Below are positions 9,380 to 17,819 of a stretch of 64,000 nt of DNA, in pieces. Source of the stretch: Actinomadura sp. NBRC 104425 (GTDB taxonomy: Bacteria; Actinomycetota; Actinomycetes; Streptosporangiales; Streptosporangiaceae); contig NZ_BSTN01000002.1 in the NCBI RefSeq assembly GCF_030269545.1, positions 537,021 to 601,020 of the forward strand, in the 5' to 3' direction. A program made the position numbers and the translations under genes. How positions within the stretch are numbered: the first letter of the stretch is position 1; each line of letters begins with the position of its first letter. Under the pieces are notes generated by a model that was not told the origin of the DNA, searched no databases, and was given only the letters and a program-made list of their open reading frames with translations.

Positions 9380-10039
9380 GTGACTGCTGTGCCGACCGTG
9401 CCGTCTGAGCCGACGATCGGCGTGCTCGCCCTCCAGGGCGACGTGCGCGAGCACGCCCGCGCCCTGGAGGCCGCGGGCGCGCGGACGCTCGCCGTCCGCC
9501 GCCCCGGGGAGCTGGAACGCTGCGACGCCCTGGTCATCCCCGGCGGGGAGTCCACCACCATGTGGCGCCTGGCCCGCGCCTTCGAGCTGCTGGAGCCGCT
9601 GCGCAAGCGGATCGAGGCGGGCATGCCCGCCTACGGCTCCTGCGCCGGCATGATCATGCTCGCGGACCGCATCCGCGGCGGCGTGGCCGGGCAGGAGACG
9701 ATCGGCGGCATCGACATGACCGTGCGGCGCAACGCCTTCGGCCGCCAGGTCGACTCCTTCGAGAGCCCTGTGCGGCTGGCGGGCATGGGCGATACGCCCT
9801 ACCACGCGGTGTTCATCCGCGCTCCCTGGGTGGAGTCGGTCGGCGACGGTGTGGAGGTCCTCGGCCGCGCCGAGAGCGGCCCGAACGCCGGTAGGATCGT
9901 CGCGGTCCGTCAGGGCCGCCTGTTGGCGACCGCCTTCCACCCTGAACTGACGGGCGACTTTCGCGTGCATCGCTACTTCGCCGACCTGGTGCGCCGGGCG
10001 GCGGCCGGGGGTGGGTCCCCCATGAGGGGGTCGGAATGA
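9380..10039 (+). CDS. pdxT: pyridoxal 5'-phosphate synthase, glutaminase subunit
   Basis: A 219-residue class I glutamine amidotransferase that hydrolyses glutamine and passes ammonia to PdxS. The nucleophile is Cys88 in [10 protein letters not shown], and the His-Glu pair lies in [10 protein letters not shown]. The oxyanion region PGGESTTMW is also present. The start GTG 9380 has GGAAGG 7 bases upstream. The first 10 residues are an extension relative to most family members. It is followed closely by yebC. Confidence 0.96.
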   Translation: MTAVPTVPSEPTIGVLALQGDVREHARALEAAGARTLAVRRPGELERCDALVIPGGESTTMWRLARAFELLEPLRKRIEAGMPAYGSCAGMIMLADRIRGGVAGQETIGGIDMTVRRNAFGRQVDSFESPVRLAGMGDTPYHAVFIRAPWVESVGDGVEVLGRAESGPNAGRIVAVRQGRLLATAFHPELTGDFRVHRYFADLVRRAAAGGGSPMRGSE

Positions 10040-10062
10040 GCACTGAGCAGGAGGGTTGACGG

Positions 10063-10815
10063 ATGTCCGGCCATTCCAAATGGGCGACGACCAAGCACAA
10101 GAAGGCCGCCCTCGACGCCAAGCGGGGCAAGCTCTTCGCCAAGCTGATCAAGAACATCGAGGTCGCGGCGCGGACCGGCGGCGGGGACCCCGACGCCAAC
10201 CCCACGCTGTACGACGCCATCTACAAGGCCAAGAAGAACTCGGTCCCCAACGACAACATCGAGCGGGCCCGGCGCCGCGGCGCCGGCGAGGAGGCCGGCG
10301 GCGCCGACTGGCAGACGATCATGTACGAGGGGTACGCCCCCGGCGGCGTCGCCCTGCTGATCGAGTGCCTGACCGACAACCGCAACCGCGCCGCCTCCGA
10401 GGTGCGCACCGCCGTCACCCGCAACGGCGGCTCGATGGCCGACCCGGGCTCGGTCTCGTACCTGTTCAACCGCAAGGGCGTCATCATCGTCCCCAAGGCG
10501 GGCACCACCGAGGACGACCTGATGCTGGCGGTGCTGGACGCCGGCGCCGAGGAGGTCAACGATCTCGGCGAGAACTTCGAGGTGGTCTGCGAGGCGGGCG
10601 ACCTGATCGCGGTGCGCAGCGCGCTGCAGGACGCCGGCATCGACTACGAGTCGGCCGACACCAACTGGCTGCCCAGCGTCACCGTCCCGCTGGACGAGGA
10701 GAACGCCAGGAAGGTCTTCCGCCTGCTGGAGGCCCTGGAGGACTCCGACGACGTGCAGGAGGTCTTCGCCAACTTCGACGTCTCCGACGAGGTCATGGCC
10801 AAGGTCGAGGCCTGA
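10063..10815 (+). CDS. yebC: YebC/PmpR family protein
   Basis: A 250-residue protein of the TACO1/YebC family, starting with the hallmark [15 protein letters not shown]. Family members were long annotated as DNA-binding regulators. More recent work links them to translation of difficult nascent sequences such as polyproline. The start ATG has AGGAGGG 7 bases upstream. The order pdxT, yebC, ruvC, ruvA, ruvB is conserved across actinobacteria. A strong hairpin follows the gene. Confidence 0.96.
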   Translation: MSGHSKWATTKHKKAALDAKRGKLFAKLIKNIEVAARTGGGDPDANPTLYDAIYKAKKNSVPNDNIERARRRGAGEEAGGADWQTIMYEGYAPGGVALLIECLTDNRNRAASEVRTAVTRNGGSMADPGSVSYLFNRKGVIIVPKAGTTEDDLMLAVLDAGAEEVNDLGENFEVVCEAGDLIAVRSALQDAGIDYESADTNWLPSVTVPLDEENARKVFRLLEALEDSDDVQEVFANFDVSDEVMAKVEA

Positions 10816-10846
10816 GCCCTGGCCTCCGGGGGCCTTCCACCGGCGG

Positions 10847-10885
10847 GAGCAGCGGCCCCTCCGCGCGGCGGAGGGGCCGCTGCTC
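10847..10885 (+). terminator. perfect 18-bp inverted repeat after yebC
   Basis: Arms 10847-10864 and 10868-10885 are exactly complementary around a 3-base loop, 32 bases after the yebC stop and 130 before ruvC. There is no T run. It probably ends or attenuates the pdx-yebC transcript before the ruv genes. Confidence 0.7.
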
Positions 10886-11015
10886 GCGTTCGCCGCACCG
10901 GCGGCCGGGCGCGGGGGACACCGGGCGCGGGGGACACGGCGGCCGCCGGTGCGCGACGATGTCCGGGGCGTTCGGTACGGTGGCCAACACCGAACAGATG
11001 ATCGAAGGAGCGGCC

Positions 11016-11576
11016 GTGCGGGTGCTGGGAGTCGACCCCGGTCTCACCAGATGCGGAGTCGGCGTGGTGGACGGCGCGCCGGGCACGCCGCTGACGCTGG
11101 TGGCGGTGGACGTGATCCGCACCAGCCACGACGACGAGGTCCCGGTGCGGCTGCTGGGCATCGAGGCGGGCCTCGAGGCGCTGCTGGACGAGGTGCGGCC
11201 CGACGCCGTGGCCGTCGAACGCGTCTTCTCCCAGCACAACGTGCGCACCGTCATGGGCACCGCGCAGGCGGCGGGCGTGGCCATGCTGGCGGCCGCCCGG
11301 CGCGGCCTGCCGGTCGCCCTGCACACCCCCAGCGAGGCCAAGGCCGCCGTCACCGGCAGCGGCCGCGCCGACAAGGCCCAGGTGACCAAGATGGTGACGC
11401 GGCTGCTGCGGCTGGACGCCGCGCCCCGGCCCGCCGACGCCGCCGACGCGCTGGCGCTGGCGATCTGCCACGTGTGGCGCGGCGGCGCGCAGGCCCGGCT
11501 GGCCGCCGCCCGCCGCGGCGCCCTGCCCGGCGCGGCCCCCGTCCACGGCAGGAGCAGAGGAGGAGCGACGCAGTGA
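11016..11576 (+). CDS. ruvC: Holliday junction endodeoxyribonuclease RuvC
   Basis: A 186-residue resolvase of the RNase H fold that cleaves Holliday junctions bound by RuvAB. Catalytic acidic residues are visible: Asp7 in [11 protein letters not shown], Glu68 in VERVF, and the C-terminal [10 protein letters not shown] pair. The start GTG 11016 has GAAGGAG 5 bases upstream. The end overlaps ruvA (GTGA), so ruvC and ruvA are coupled. The terminal 20 residues are Arg/Gly-rich and variable. Confidence 0.96.
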   Translation: MRVLGVDPGLTRCGVGVVDGAPGTPLTLVAVDVIRTSHDDEVPVRLLGIEAGLEALLDEVRPDAVAVERVFSQHNVRTVMGTAQAAGVAMLAAARRGLPVALHTPSEAKAAVTGSGRADKAQVTKMVTRLLRLDAAPRPADAADALALAICHVWRGGAQARLAAARRGALPGAAPVHGRSRGGATQ

Positions 11577-12187
11577 TCGCGTTCGTCAGCGGCCGGGTCG
11601 CGGCCACCGGACCCGACACGGCCGTGATCGACGTGCACGGCGTGGGCCTGGCGGTGCAGTGCACGCCCGCCACCCTGGCCGGGCTGCGGGTCGGCGAGCA
11701 GGCGCGGGTGCCGACCTCGCTGGTGGTCCGCGAGGACTCCCTCACCCTGTTCGGGTTCGCCGACGAGGACGAGCGCGCCGTGTTCGAGCTGCTGCAGACC
11801 GCCAGCGGCGTCGGACCCCGGCTGGCGCTGGCGATGCTGGCCGTGCACTCGCCGGACGCCCTGCGCCGCGCCGTCGCCGCCGAGGACGTGGCCGCGCTGA
11901 CCAAGGTCCCCGGCATCGGCAGGAAGGGCGCCCAGCGCATCGTGCTGGAGCTGCGCGACCGCCTCGGCGCCCCGTCCGGCGACGGGCCCGGCGCGCCCGC
12001 CCCGGCCCGCGCCGAACCGTGGCGCGAGCAGGTCCGCACCGGGCTGGTCAACCTGGGCTGGTCCGCCAAGGACGCCGAGGCCGCGGTCTCGGCCGTCGCC
12101 GCCGACCTCGCCGCCGACGCCGACGGCGGCGACCCGCCGCCGGTCTCCGCCCTGCTGCGGGCCGCCCTCAAGAAGCTGAGCAAGTGA
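11573..12187 (+). CDS. ruvA: Holliday junction helicase subunit RuvA
   Basis: A 204-residue junction-recognition subunit. It has an N-terminal OB-fold beginning VIAFVSGRV, two helix-hairpin-helix motifs ([10 protein letters not shown] and [12 protein letters not shown]), an Ala/Pro linker, and a C-terminal RuvB-binding UBA-like domain ([16 protein letters not shown]). It tethers RuvB rings to the four-way junction. The GTG start overlaps ruvC by 4 bases; ruvB follows 25 bases on. Confidence 0.96.
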   Translation: MIAFVSGRVAATGPDTAVIDVHGVGLAVQCTPATLAGLRVGEQARVPTSLVVREDSLTLFGFADEDERAVFELLQTASGVGPRLALAMLAVHSPDALRRAVAAEDVAALTKVPGIGRKGAQRIVLELRDRLGAPSGDGPGAPAPARAEPWREQVRTGLVNLGWSAKDAEAAVSAVAADLAADADGGDPPPVSALLRAALKKLSK

Positions 12188-12212
12188 TCGACACGGCGGG
12201 GAGGGGCGCGCG

Positions 12213-13286
12213 ATGAGCGCGGAGGAACGGCTCGTCTCGGCCGACGCCGGCGGGCCCGACGAGCAGGTCATCGAGGCGGCGCTGCGGCCCAAGCGGCTGG
12301 ACGACTTCATCGGCCAGCAGCGCGTCCGCGAGCAGCTGTCGCTGGTGCTGCACAGCGCGCTGCGGCGCGGCCGCACCCCCGACCACGTGCTGCTGTCGGG
12401 CGGCCCGGGCCTCGGCAAGACCACCCTCGCCATGATCATCGCGGCGGAGCTGGGCAAGCCGCTGCGGATCACCTCCGGCCCGGCCATCGAACGCGCCGGC
12501 GACCTGGCCGCCGTGCTGTCCACCCTGTCCGAGGGCGAGGTGCTGTTCCTCGACGAGATCCACCGCATGGCGCGGCCCGCCGAGGAGATGCTCTACATGG
12601 CGATGGAGGACTTCCGGGTCGACGTGGTCGTCGGCAAGGGCCCCGGAGCCACCGCGATCCCCCTCGACATCGCCCCGTTCACCCTGGTCGGCGCCACCAC
12701 CCGGGCGGGCATGCTGCCCGGCCCGCTGCGCGACCGGTTCGGGTTCGTCGCGCACATGGACTTCTACGAGCCCGCCGAGCTGGAGGTCATCGTCAAGCGG
12801 TCGGCCCGGCTGCTGGACGTGCGGATCACCGACGACGGGGCCGCCGAGGTGGCCGGGCGCTCGCGCGGCACCCCCCGCATCGCCAACCGGCTGCTGCGCC
12901 GCGTCCGCGACTACGCCGAGGTGCGCGCCGACGGCGTGATCACCCGCGAGCTCGCCCGCGACGCGCTGACCCTCTACGAGGTCGACGAACGCGGCCTGGA
13001 CCGCCTCGACCGGGCCGTGCTGAGCTCGCTGCTGCGCAAGTTCGGCGGGGGGCCGGTGGGCCTGTCGACGCTGGCGGTGTCGGTGGGGGAGGAGCCGGAG
13101 ACGGTGGAGGTGGTGGCCGAACCGTTCCTGGTGCGGCAGGGGCTGCTGGCCCGCACCCCGCGCGGCCGCATCGCCACCCCCGCGGCCTGGGCGCACCTGG
13201 GCCTGACGCCCCCGCCCACCGCGCCGATGGCGGGCACGCTGTTCGACCTCGGTGACGGCGATGACCAGGACTCGGTGATCAGCTGA
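12213..13286 (+). CDS. ruvB: Holliday junction helicase ATPase RuvB
   Basis: A 357-residue AAA+ motor for branch migration. Walker [10 protein letters not shown] is at residues 63-71 and Walker [10 protein letters not shown] follows. Sensor 1 lies in GATTRAG and the arginine finger in PLRDRFG. The C-terminal winged helix includes the usual TPRGR segment. The ATG start lies in a GGGGCGCGCG context with only a weak ribosome binding site, so coupling to ruvA translation is likely. Confidence 0.97.
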   Translation: MSAEERLVSADAGGPDEQVIEAALRPKRLDDFIGQQRVREQLSLVLHSALRRGRTPDHVLLSGGPGLGKTTLAMIIAAELGKPLRITSGPAIERAGDLAAVLSTLSEGEVLFLDEIHRMARPAEEMLYMAMEDFRVDVVVGKGPGATAIPLDIAPFTLVGATTRAGMLPGPLRDRFGFVAHMDFYEPAELEVIVKRSARLLDVRITDDGAAEVAGRSRGTPRIANRLLRRVRDYAEVRADGVITRELARDALTLYEVDERGLDRLDRAVLSSLLRKFGGGPVGLSTLAVSVGEEPETVEVVAEPFLVRQGLLARTPRGRIATPAAWAHLGLTPPPTAPMAGTLFDLGDGDDQDSVIS

Positions 13287-13328
13287 TAACGGGTTGGGAA
13301 CTTCCGGCGTGCGTCGCTCGTCACGTCG

Positions 13329-13357
13329 TTGCCGGGGTCTGACGTACTCTCTAGACT
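13329..13357 (+). promoter_or_regulatory. sigma-70-type promoter for yajC-secD-secF
   Basis: TTGCCG at 13329-13334 and TAGACT at 13352-13357 are separated by 17 bases, matching the common actinobacterial housekeeping form. Transcription would start near 13364 and give a leader of about 100 bases before yajC. Confidence 0.7.
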
Positions 13358-13462
13358 CCGGGACTTGGTCACCTCTCCAGCCGCCGAACCTGTGACGAGG
13401 CCGATTTCCGGCGACCGGCTGGCACAGCACATCGGAAGGATGCCCGAGCGAAGGGCAGCGAC

Positions 13463-13936
13463 ATGAATTTTGCAGCAGAGCAGAGCAGCAGCGGGCCCCT
13501 GAACCTGCTGCTGCTGCTCGCGATCCCCGTGATCTTCTACTTCCTGTTGATCCGGCCGCAGAGCAAGCGGCGCAAGGAGCAGCTGCAGATGCAGAGCTCC
13601 CTGCGGCCGGGCGTGCGGGTGATGACGACCAGCGGCATGTACGCCACCGTGGTCGCGGTGGACGACGACGGCGTGGTCCTGGAGATCGCGCCCGGGGTCG
13701 AGGCGCGGTTCGTCAAGCAGGCCGTGATGCAGGTCGTCACCGAGACCGACAGCGCGGACGACGAGCTGGACGACGACGCCGACGACGCCGATGACAGCGG
13801 CGAGACCGGCGACTCCGACGACCGGATCGACCTGTCCAAGAAGGACGCCGGCGACGCCGAGAAGCCCGAGAAGGCCGAGGACGCCGAGACCGAGGAGACC
13901 CCCAAGGCCAAGGCCGCGGGCAAGACGTCGTCCTGA
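13463..13936 (+). CDS. yajC: preprotein translocase accessory protein YajC
   Basis: A 157-residue protein with one membrane helix (about residues 13-30) and the typical IRPQSKRRKEQ and GVRVMTTSGM motifs. YajC associates with SecDF and SecYEG. The last 60 residues form an Asp/Glu-rich, probably disordered tail much longer than in E. coli YajC. It heads the sec operon after its own promoter. Confidence 0.95.
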   Translation: MNFAAEQSSSGPLNLLLLLAIPVIFYFLLIRPQSKRRKEQLQMQSSLRPGVRVMTTSGMYATVVAVDDDGVVLEIAPGVEARFVKQAVMQVVTETDSADDELDDDADDADDSGETGDSDDRIDLSKKDAGDAEKPEKAEDAETEETPKAKAAGKTSS

Positions 13937-14071
13937 CGCGGCGCTCCTCCGTCCGCCGCTTCGAACGACCGCCCGTCCGTCGCGCGCGGGCGCTCGCGCG
14001 GCCGGGGGAGGACGCGACGCCGCCGCCCGACGCCGTACGGCGTACCACCGACACGGGAAGTACAACGACCA

Positions 14072-15838
14072 GTGGCTCCGCCTCGTAGCAACGTTTCCAA
14101 GCCCGGGCGCACGCTCCTCGGGCTGTTCGCGGTCATGGCGGTCCTGACCTGCGTGATGTTCCTCCAGGGGCAGCCCACGCCCAAGCTGGGGCTGGACCTC
14201 GCCGGCGGAACCACCGTCACGCTCACCGCCAGGACCGAAAGCGGCGCGACACCGCCCGACGCCCAGATGACCCAGGCCGTCAAGATCATGACGCAGCGGG
14301 TCAACGGGCTGGGCGTGTCCGACGCCGAGGTCGCCAAGCAGGGCAACCGCAACATCGTCGTCAACGTCCCCGGAGAGGGCCAGGACCGCGTCGTCCAGCT
14401 CATCGGGACCACGGCCAAGCTGCAGTTCCGGCAGGTGTTCGCCGTCGCCGACGGCACGCCGACCACGGGGACCTCACCGAGCCCCACGCCCAGTACGAGC
14501 GGCAGCGCCAAGCCGTCGGCGAGCTCTTCGGCGAGCTCCTCGCCGAGCCCGTCGGGGTCGGCCACGCCGCGCGGCAGGGCGGTGCCGGAGGCGCTGGCGG
14601 CGCCGTCGCCGTCCGCCTCGTCCAGCGGCGGCGCGTCCCCGTCGACCTCGGCGTCGGCCTCGGCGTCCCCGTCGGCCTCGCCGTCGGCGCTGCCGAGCGA
14701 CCTGCTCACCGGGCAGGACTACAGCGCCATCGACGACAGGGCCGTGATCGAGCAGTTCGAGAAGCTGGACTGCACGGGCGCCGACAAGCGCGCCCCGGGC
14801 GCCAACGACCCCAACCGCAAGTGGGTGGCGGCCTGCGACCAGGACGGCACGGCCAAGTACATCCTCGGCCCGGTGCGGGTGGAGGGCACCCAGGTCTCCG
14901 ACGCCAACGCCCTGCCGCCGGACGCCCAGCAGGGCCAGAGCAGCTGGACGGTCGCGCTGAAATTCAAGTCGCAGGGCGCCCGCCAGTTCGGCCAGGTGAC
15001 CAGCGAGGCCTACCAGGCCCCGGCGGGCAGCCCGCAGCGGCAGGTCGCGATCGTGCTGGACGGCCAGGTGATCTCCGCGCCGAGCATCGACAACGGCGCG
15101 ATCACCGGCGGCACCGCCAGCATCTACGGCCCGCCGGAGAGCTTCACCCAGAGCTACGCCACCGACCTGGCCAACGTGCTCAAGTACGGCGCGCTGCCGC
15201 TGGAGTTCACCCAGAGCTCCATCGACGAGGTGTCCTCCACGCTCGGCTCCGACCAGCTGCGCGGCGGCCTGATCGCCGGCGCCATCGGCCTGGCACTGGT
15301 GGTGCTGTACTGCCTGCTGTACTACCGGGGCCTCGGCCTGGTCGCGGTCGGCAGCCTGCTGGTGGCCACCGCCATCACCTACGTGTCGGTGGTGATCCTG
15401 GGCGAGAACATGGGCTTCCGCCTGTCGCTGCCGCACATCATCGGCCTGATCGTCTCCATCGGCATCACCGCCGACTCGTTCATCGTCTACTTCGAGCGGC
15501 TGCGCGACGAGCTGCGCGCCGGCCGCACGTTCCGGCCGTCGGTGGAGACCGCCTGGCGCCGGGCCCGGCGCACCATCCTGGTCGCCGACGCGGTGACGTT
15601 CCTGGCCGCCCTGGTGCTGTACTTCCTGGCCGTCGGCGGGGTCCGCGGCTTCGCGTTCGCCATGGGGCTGACCACGCTGATCGACGTGGTGGTGGTGTTC
15701 TTCTTCACCAAGCCGCTGGTGGCGCTGCTGTCGCGGACGAAGTTCTTCGGCCGCGGCCATCCGCTGTCGGGCCTGGACGCCAAGCGGCTGCGCAGGACGA
15801 CCACGACCACCACGACCCCGACCGGCCAGGAGGCGTGA
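14072..15838 (+). CDS. secD: protein translocase subunit SecD
   Basis: A 588-residue RND-family membrane protein that uses the proton gradient to pull exported proteins. There is one N-terminal helix, then a large extracytoplasmic P1 domain, then five C-terminal helices, with the conserved SIGITADSFIVYFERLRDE segment. LGLDLAGG (about residues 33-40) is diagnostic. Residues about 130-210 are an unusual Ser/Pro/Ala low-complexity insert inside the P1 domain. The start is GTG 14072, with GGGAAG 13 bases upstream. Its TGA shares bases with the secF ATG. Confidence 0.96.
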   Translation: MAPPRSNVSKPGRTLLGLFAVMAVLTCVMFLQGQPTPKLGLDLAGGTTVTLTARTESGATPPDAQMTQAVKIMTQRVNGLGVSDAEVAKQGNRNIVVNVPGEGQDRVVQLIGTTAKLQFRQVFAVADGTPTTGTSPSPTPSTSGSAKPSASSSASSSPSPSGSATPRGRAVPEALAAPSPSASSSGGASPSTSASASASPSASPSALPSDLLTGQDYSAIDDRAVIEQFEKLDCTGADKRAPGANDPNRKWVAACDQDGTAKYILGPVRVEGTQVSDANALPPDAQQGQSSWTVALKFKSQGARQFGQVTSEAYQAPAGSPQRQVAIVLDGQVISAPSIDNGAITGGTASIYGPPESFTQSYATDLANVLKYGALPLEFTQSSIDEVSSTLGSDQLRGGLIAGAIGLALVVLYCLLYYRGLGLVAVGSLLVATAITYVSVVILGENMGFRLSLPHIIGLIVSIGITADSFIVYFERLRDELRAGRTFRPSVETAWRRARRTILVADAVTFLAALVLYFLAVGGVRGFAFAMGLTTLIDVVVVFFFTKPLVALLSRTKFFGRGHPLSGLDAKRLRRTTTTTTTPTGQEA

Positions 15839-17037
15839 TGCTGGGGCTGCGCGCAGTCATATCCCGGATCTACCGGGGCGAGATCAGCGCCGACATCGTC
15901 GGCCGGCCGAAGCTGTGGTACTCGATCTCCGGCCTGCTGCTGGTGCTGTCCATCGCCGGGCTGGTGGTCCAGGGCCTGAACTTCGGCGTGGAGTTCCGCG
16001 GCGGATCGGTGTTCACCTTCGGCGCGCCCGGCCACTCCATCGAGGACGTGCGCGGTGCGGTCCAGGGCGGCGGCGCCCACCAGGCCATCGTGCAGAAGGC
16101 CGGCGGCGACTGGCGGGTCACCACCGAGAGCCTCAGCTCCGCCGAGGTCAACGAGGTCAAAAAGAGCATCTCCGAGGACCTCGGGGTGCCCGCCGCCAAG
16201 GTCAGCACGCAGGTGGTCGGGGCGTCCTGGGGCGGCGAGGTCTCGGCCAAGGCCTGGCAGGCGCTCGCCGTCTTCATGGTGCTGATCATCGCCTATCTCA
16301 GCCTCGCCTTCGAATGGCGGATGGCGCTGGCCGCGCTGGTGGCGCTGGTGCACGACCTGATCATCACGGCGGGCATCTACGCCTGGTCCGGGTTCGAGGT
16401 CACCCCGGCGACGCTGCTGGGCTTCCTGACCATTCTGGGCTACTCGCTGTACGACGCGGTCGTGGTCTTCGACATGATCAAGGAGGTCACCCGGCCGCTC
16501 GGCCCCACCTCCAAGATCACCTACAGCCAGGCGGCCAACCGGGCGCTCAGCAGCACCCTGGTGCGCTCCCTGAACACCTCGCTGGTGGCGATCCTGCCGG
16601 TGGCGGCGATCCTGTTCATCGGCACCACGCTGTTCGGCGCCGGGACGCTGAAGGACCTGTCGCTGGCCCTGTTCGTCGGCATGATCGTCGGCACCTACTC
16701 CTCGATCTGCGTCGCCACCCCGCTGCTGGTGCAGCTCAAGGAGCGCGAGCCCCGGTACCGGCAGCTGCGCGAGAACATCGCCCGCCGCGAGGCCAGCGCC
16801 AAGCGGCAGGCCAAGACCGCCCGGACCCGGGCCGCGGTCGCCGACGGCGAGGACGACGCGCCGTCCGGCGACTCCCCGGGCTCCGACGGGGCCGCGCCGA
16901 ACGGCGCCCGGTCCGGCGGCGGCGAGCAGGCCGCCGAGGAGGTGCCCGTGACGGTCACGGTGCGCAAGGTCGTCCAGCAGGGGCCCCGGCAGCAGCCCAA
17001 GCGGGGCACCCGCCAGCAGCGCCGCCGCGGCAGATGA
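15838..17037 (+). CDS. secF: protein translocase subunit SecF
   Basis: A 399-residue partner of SecD with six membrane helices and the family motif LNFGVEFRGGSVF near residue 45. The start ATG overlaps the secD stop (TGATG), so the two are translationally coupled. The C-terminal 100 residues are charged and Gly/Arg-rich, ending in a strongly basic stretch (QQPKRGTRQQRRRGR). That tail may contact membrane lipids or RNA and is longer than the E. coli protein needs. Confidence 0.96.
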   Translation: MLGLRAVISRIYRGEISADIVGRPKLWYSISGLLLVLSIAGLVVQGLNFGVEFRGGSVFTFGAPGHSIEDVRGAVQGGGAHQAIVQKAGGDWRVTTESLSSAEVNEVKKSISEDLGVPAAKVSTQVVGASWGGEVSAKAWQALAVFMVLIIAYLSLAFEWRMALAALVALVHDLIITAGIYAWSGFEVTPATLLGFLTILGYSLYDAVVVFDMIKEVTRPLGPTSKITYSQAANRALSSTLVRSLNTSLVAILPVAAILFIGTTLFGAGTLKDLSLALFVGMIVGTYSSICVATPLLVQLKEREPRYRQLRENIARREASAKRQAKTARTRAAVADGEDDAPSGDSPGSDGAAPNGARSGGGEQAAEEVPVTVTVRKVVQQGPRQQPKRGTRQQRRRGR

Positions 17038-17097
17038 CCGCCTGAGCGGTCCTCGGATCGTCGCCCGGCACCGCCGGGCGCGCAATCAACCGGCAAC

Positions 17098-17139
17098 CGG
17101 CCGTGTGCGGGCTACCCCCCGAAGGCCCGCACACGGCCG
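17098..17139 (+). terminator. perfect 15-bp hairpin in the secF-apt gap
   Basis: Arms 17098-17112 and 17125-17139 are exactly complementary around a 12-base loop. It lies 60 bases after secF and 8 bases before the ribosome binding site region of apt. It may terminate the sec transcript. If apt is cotranscribed, it would instead be a 5' leader stem for apt. Confidence 0.6.
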
Positions 17140-17164
17140 CCGCATGAGCAGGAGAACACCGCCT

Positions 17165-17689
17165 GTGGACCTCGAGAAGCTGATCCACGACCGGATCCGC
17201 GACGTGCCCGACTACCCCAAGCCGGGCGTGCTGTTCAAGGACATCACCCCCCTGCTGGCCGACCACGTGGCGTTCGCCGGCGTGGTCGACGCGATCGTCA
17301 ACCACCACGGCCGCGGCACCATCGACAAGATCGTCGGCATCGAGGCGCGCGGTTTCATCCTGGCCGCGCCCGTGGCCTACCACTTCGGCGCCGGATTCGT
17401 TCCGGTGCGAAAAAAGGGAAAGCTGCCCGCGCGGACGTACGAGGAGACCTATGATCTCGAGTACGGGACCGAGACCATCGAGGTGCACGCAGACGCCTTC
17501 GGTCCCGGAGAACGGGTTCTGATCGTCGACGACGTCCTGGCCACCGGGGGCACCGCGCGAGCGGCCGCCGAGCTGGTGGGCCGGGCGGGCGCCCAGGTGG
17601 TGGGCCTGTCGGTGCTGCTGGAGCTGTCCTTCCTGCACGGCCGCGACCGGCTCGGCGACCTGGACGTGCACACCCTGGTCACGGTCTGA
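17165..17689 (+). CDS. apt: adenine phosphoribosyltransferase
   Basis: A 174-residue purine salvage enzyme converting adenine and PRPP to AMP. The PRPP loop VLIVDDVLATGGTA and the substrate hood motifs (GIEARGFILAAP, VRKKGKLP) are present. I chose GTG 17165, which has GCAGGAG 10 bases upstream and gives the usual family length; ATG 17144 in frame would add seven residues. Placement between secF and relA is typical of actinobacteria. Confidence 0.94.
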   Translation: MDLEKLIHDRIRDVPDYPKPGVLFKDITPLLADHVAFAGVVDAIVNHHGRGTIDKIVGIEARGFILAAPVAYHFGAGFVPVRKKGKLPARTYEETYDLEYGTETIEVHADAFGPGERVLIVDDVLATGGTARAAAELVGRAGAQVVGLSVLLELSFLHGRDRLGDLDVHTLVTV

Positions 17690-17819
17690 CGGCCCTGGTC
17701 GCGGGCATGGAACCGGACATGGGTGGATAGACTGGCGGGAATCAGGAGCCGGTGGGGCGGGCGCCGCCCGCGCGGGGCGGTACCGACGGGGACGGCGTCC
17801 ACTGGACTAGGGAGGCCGG

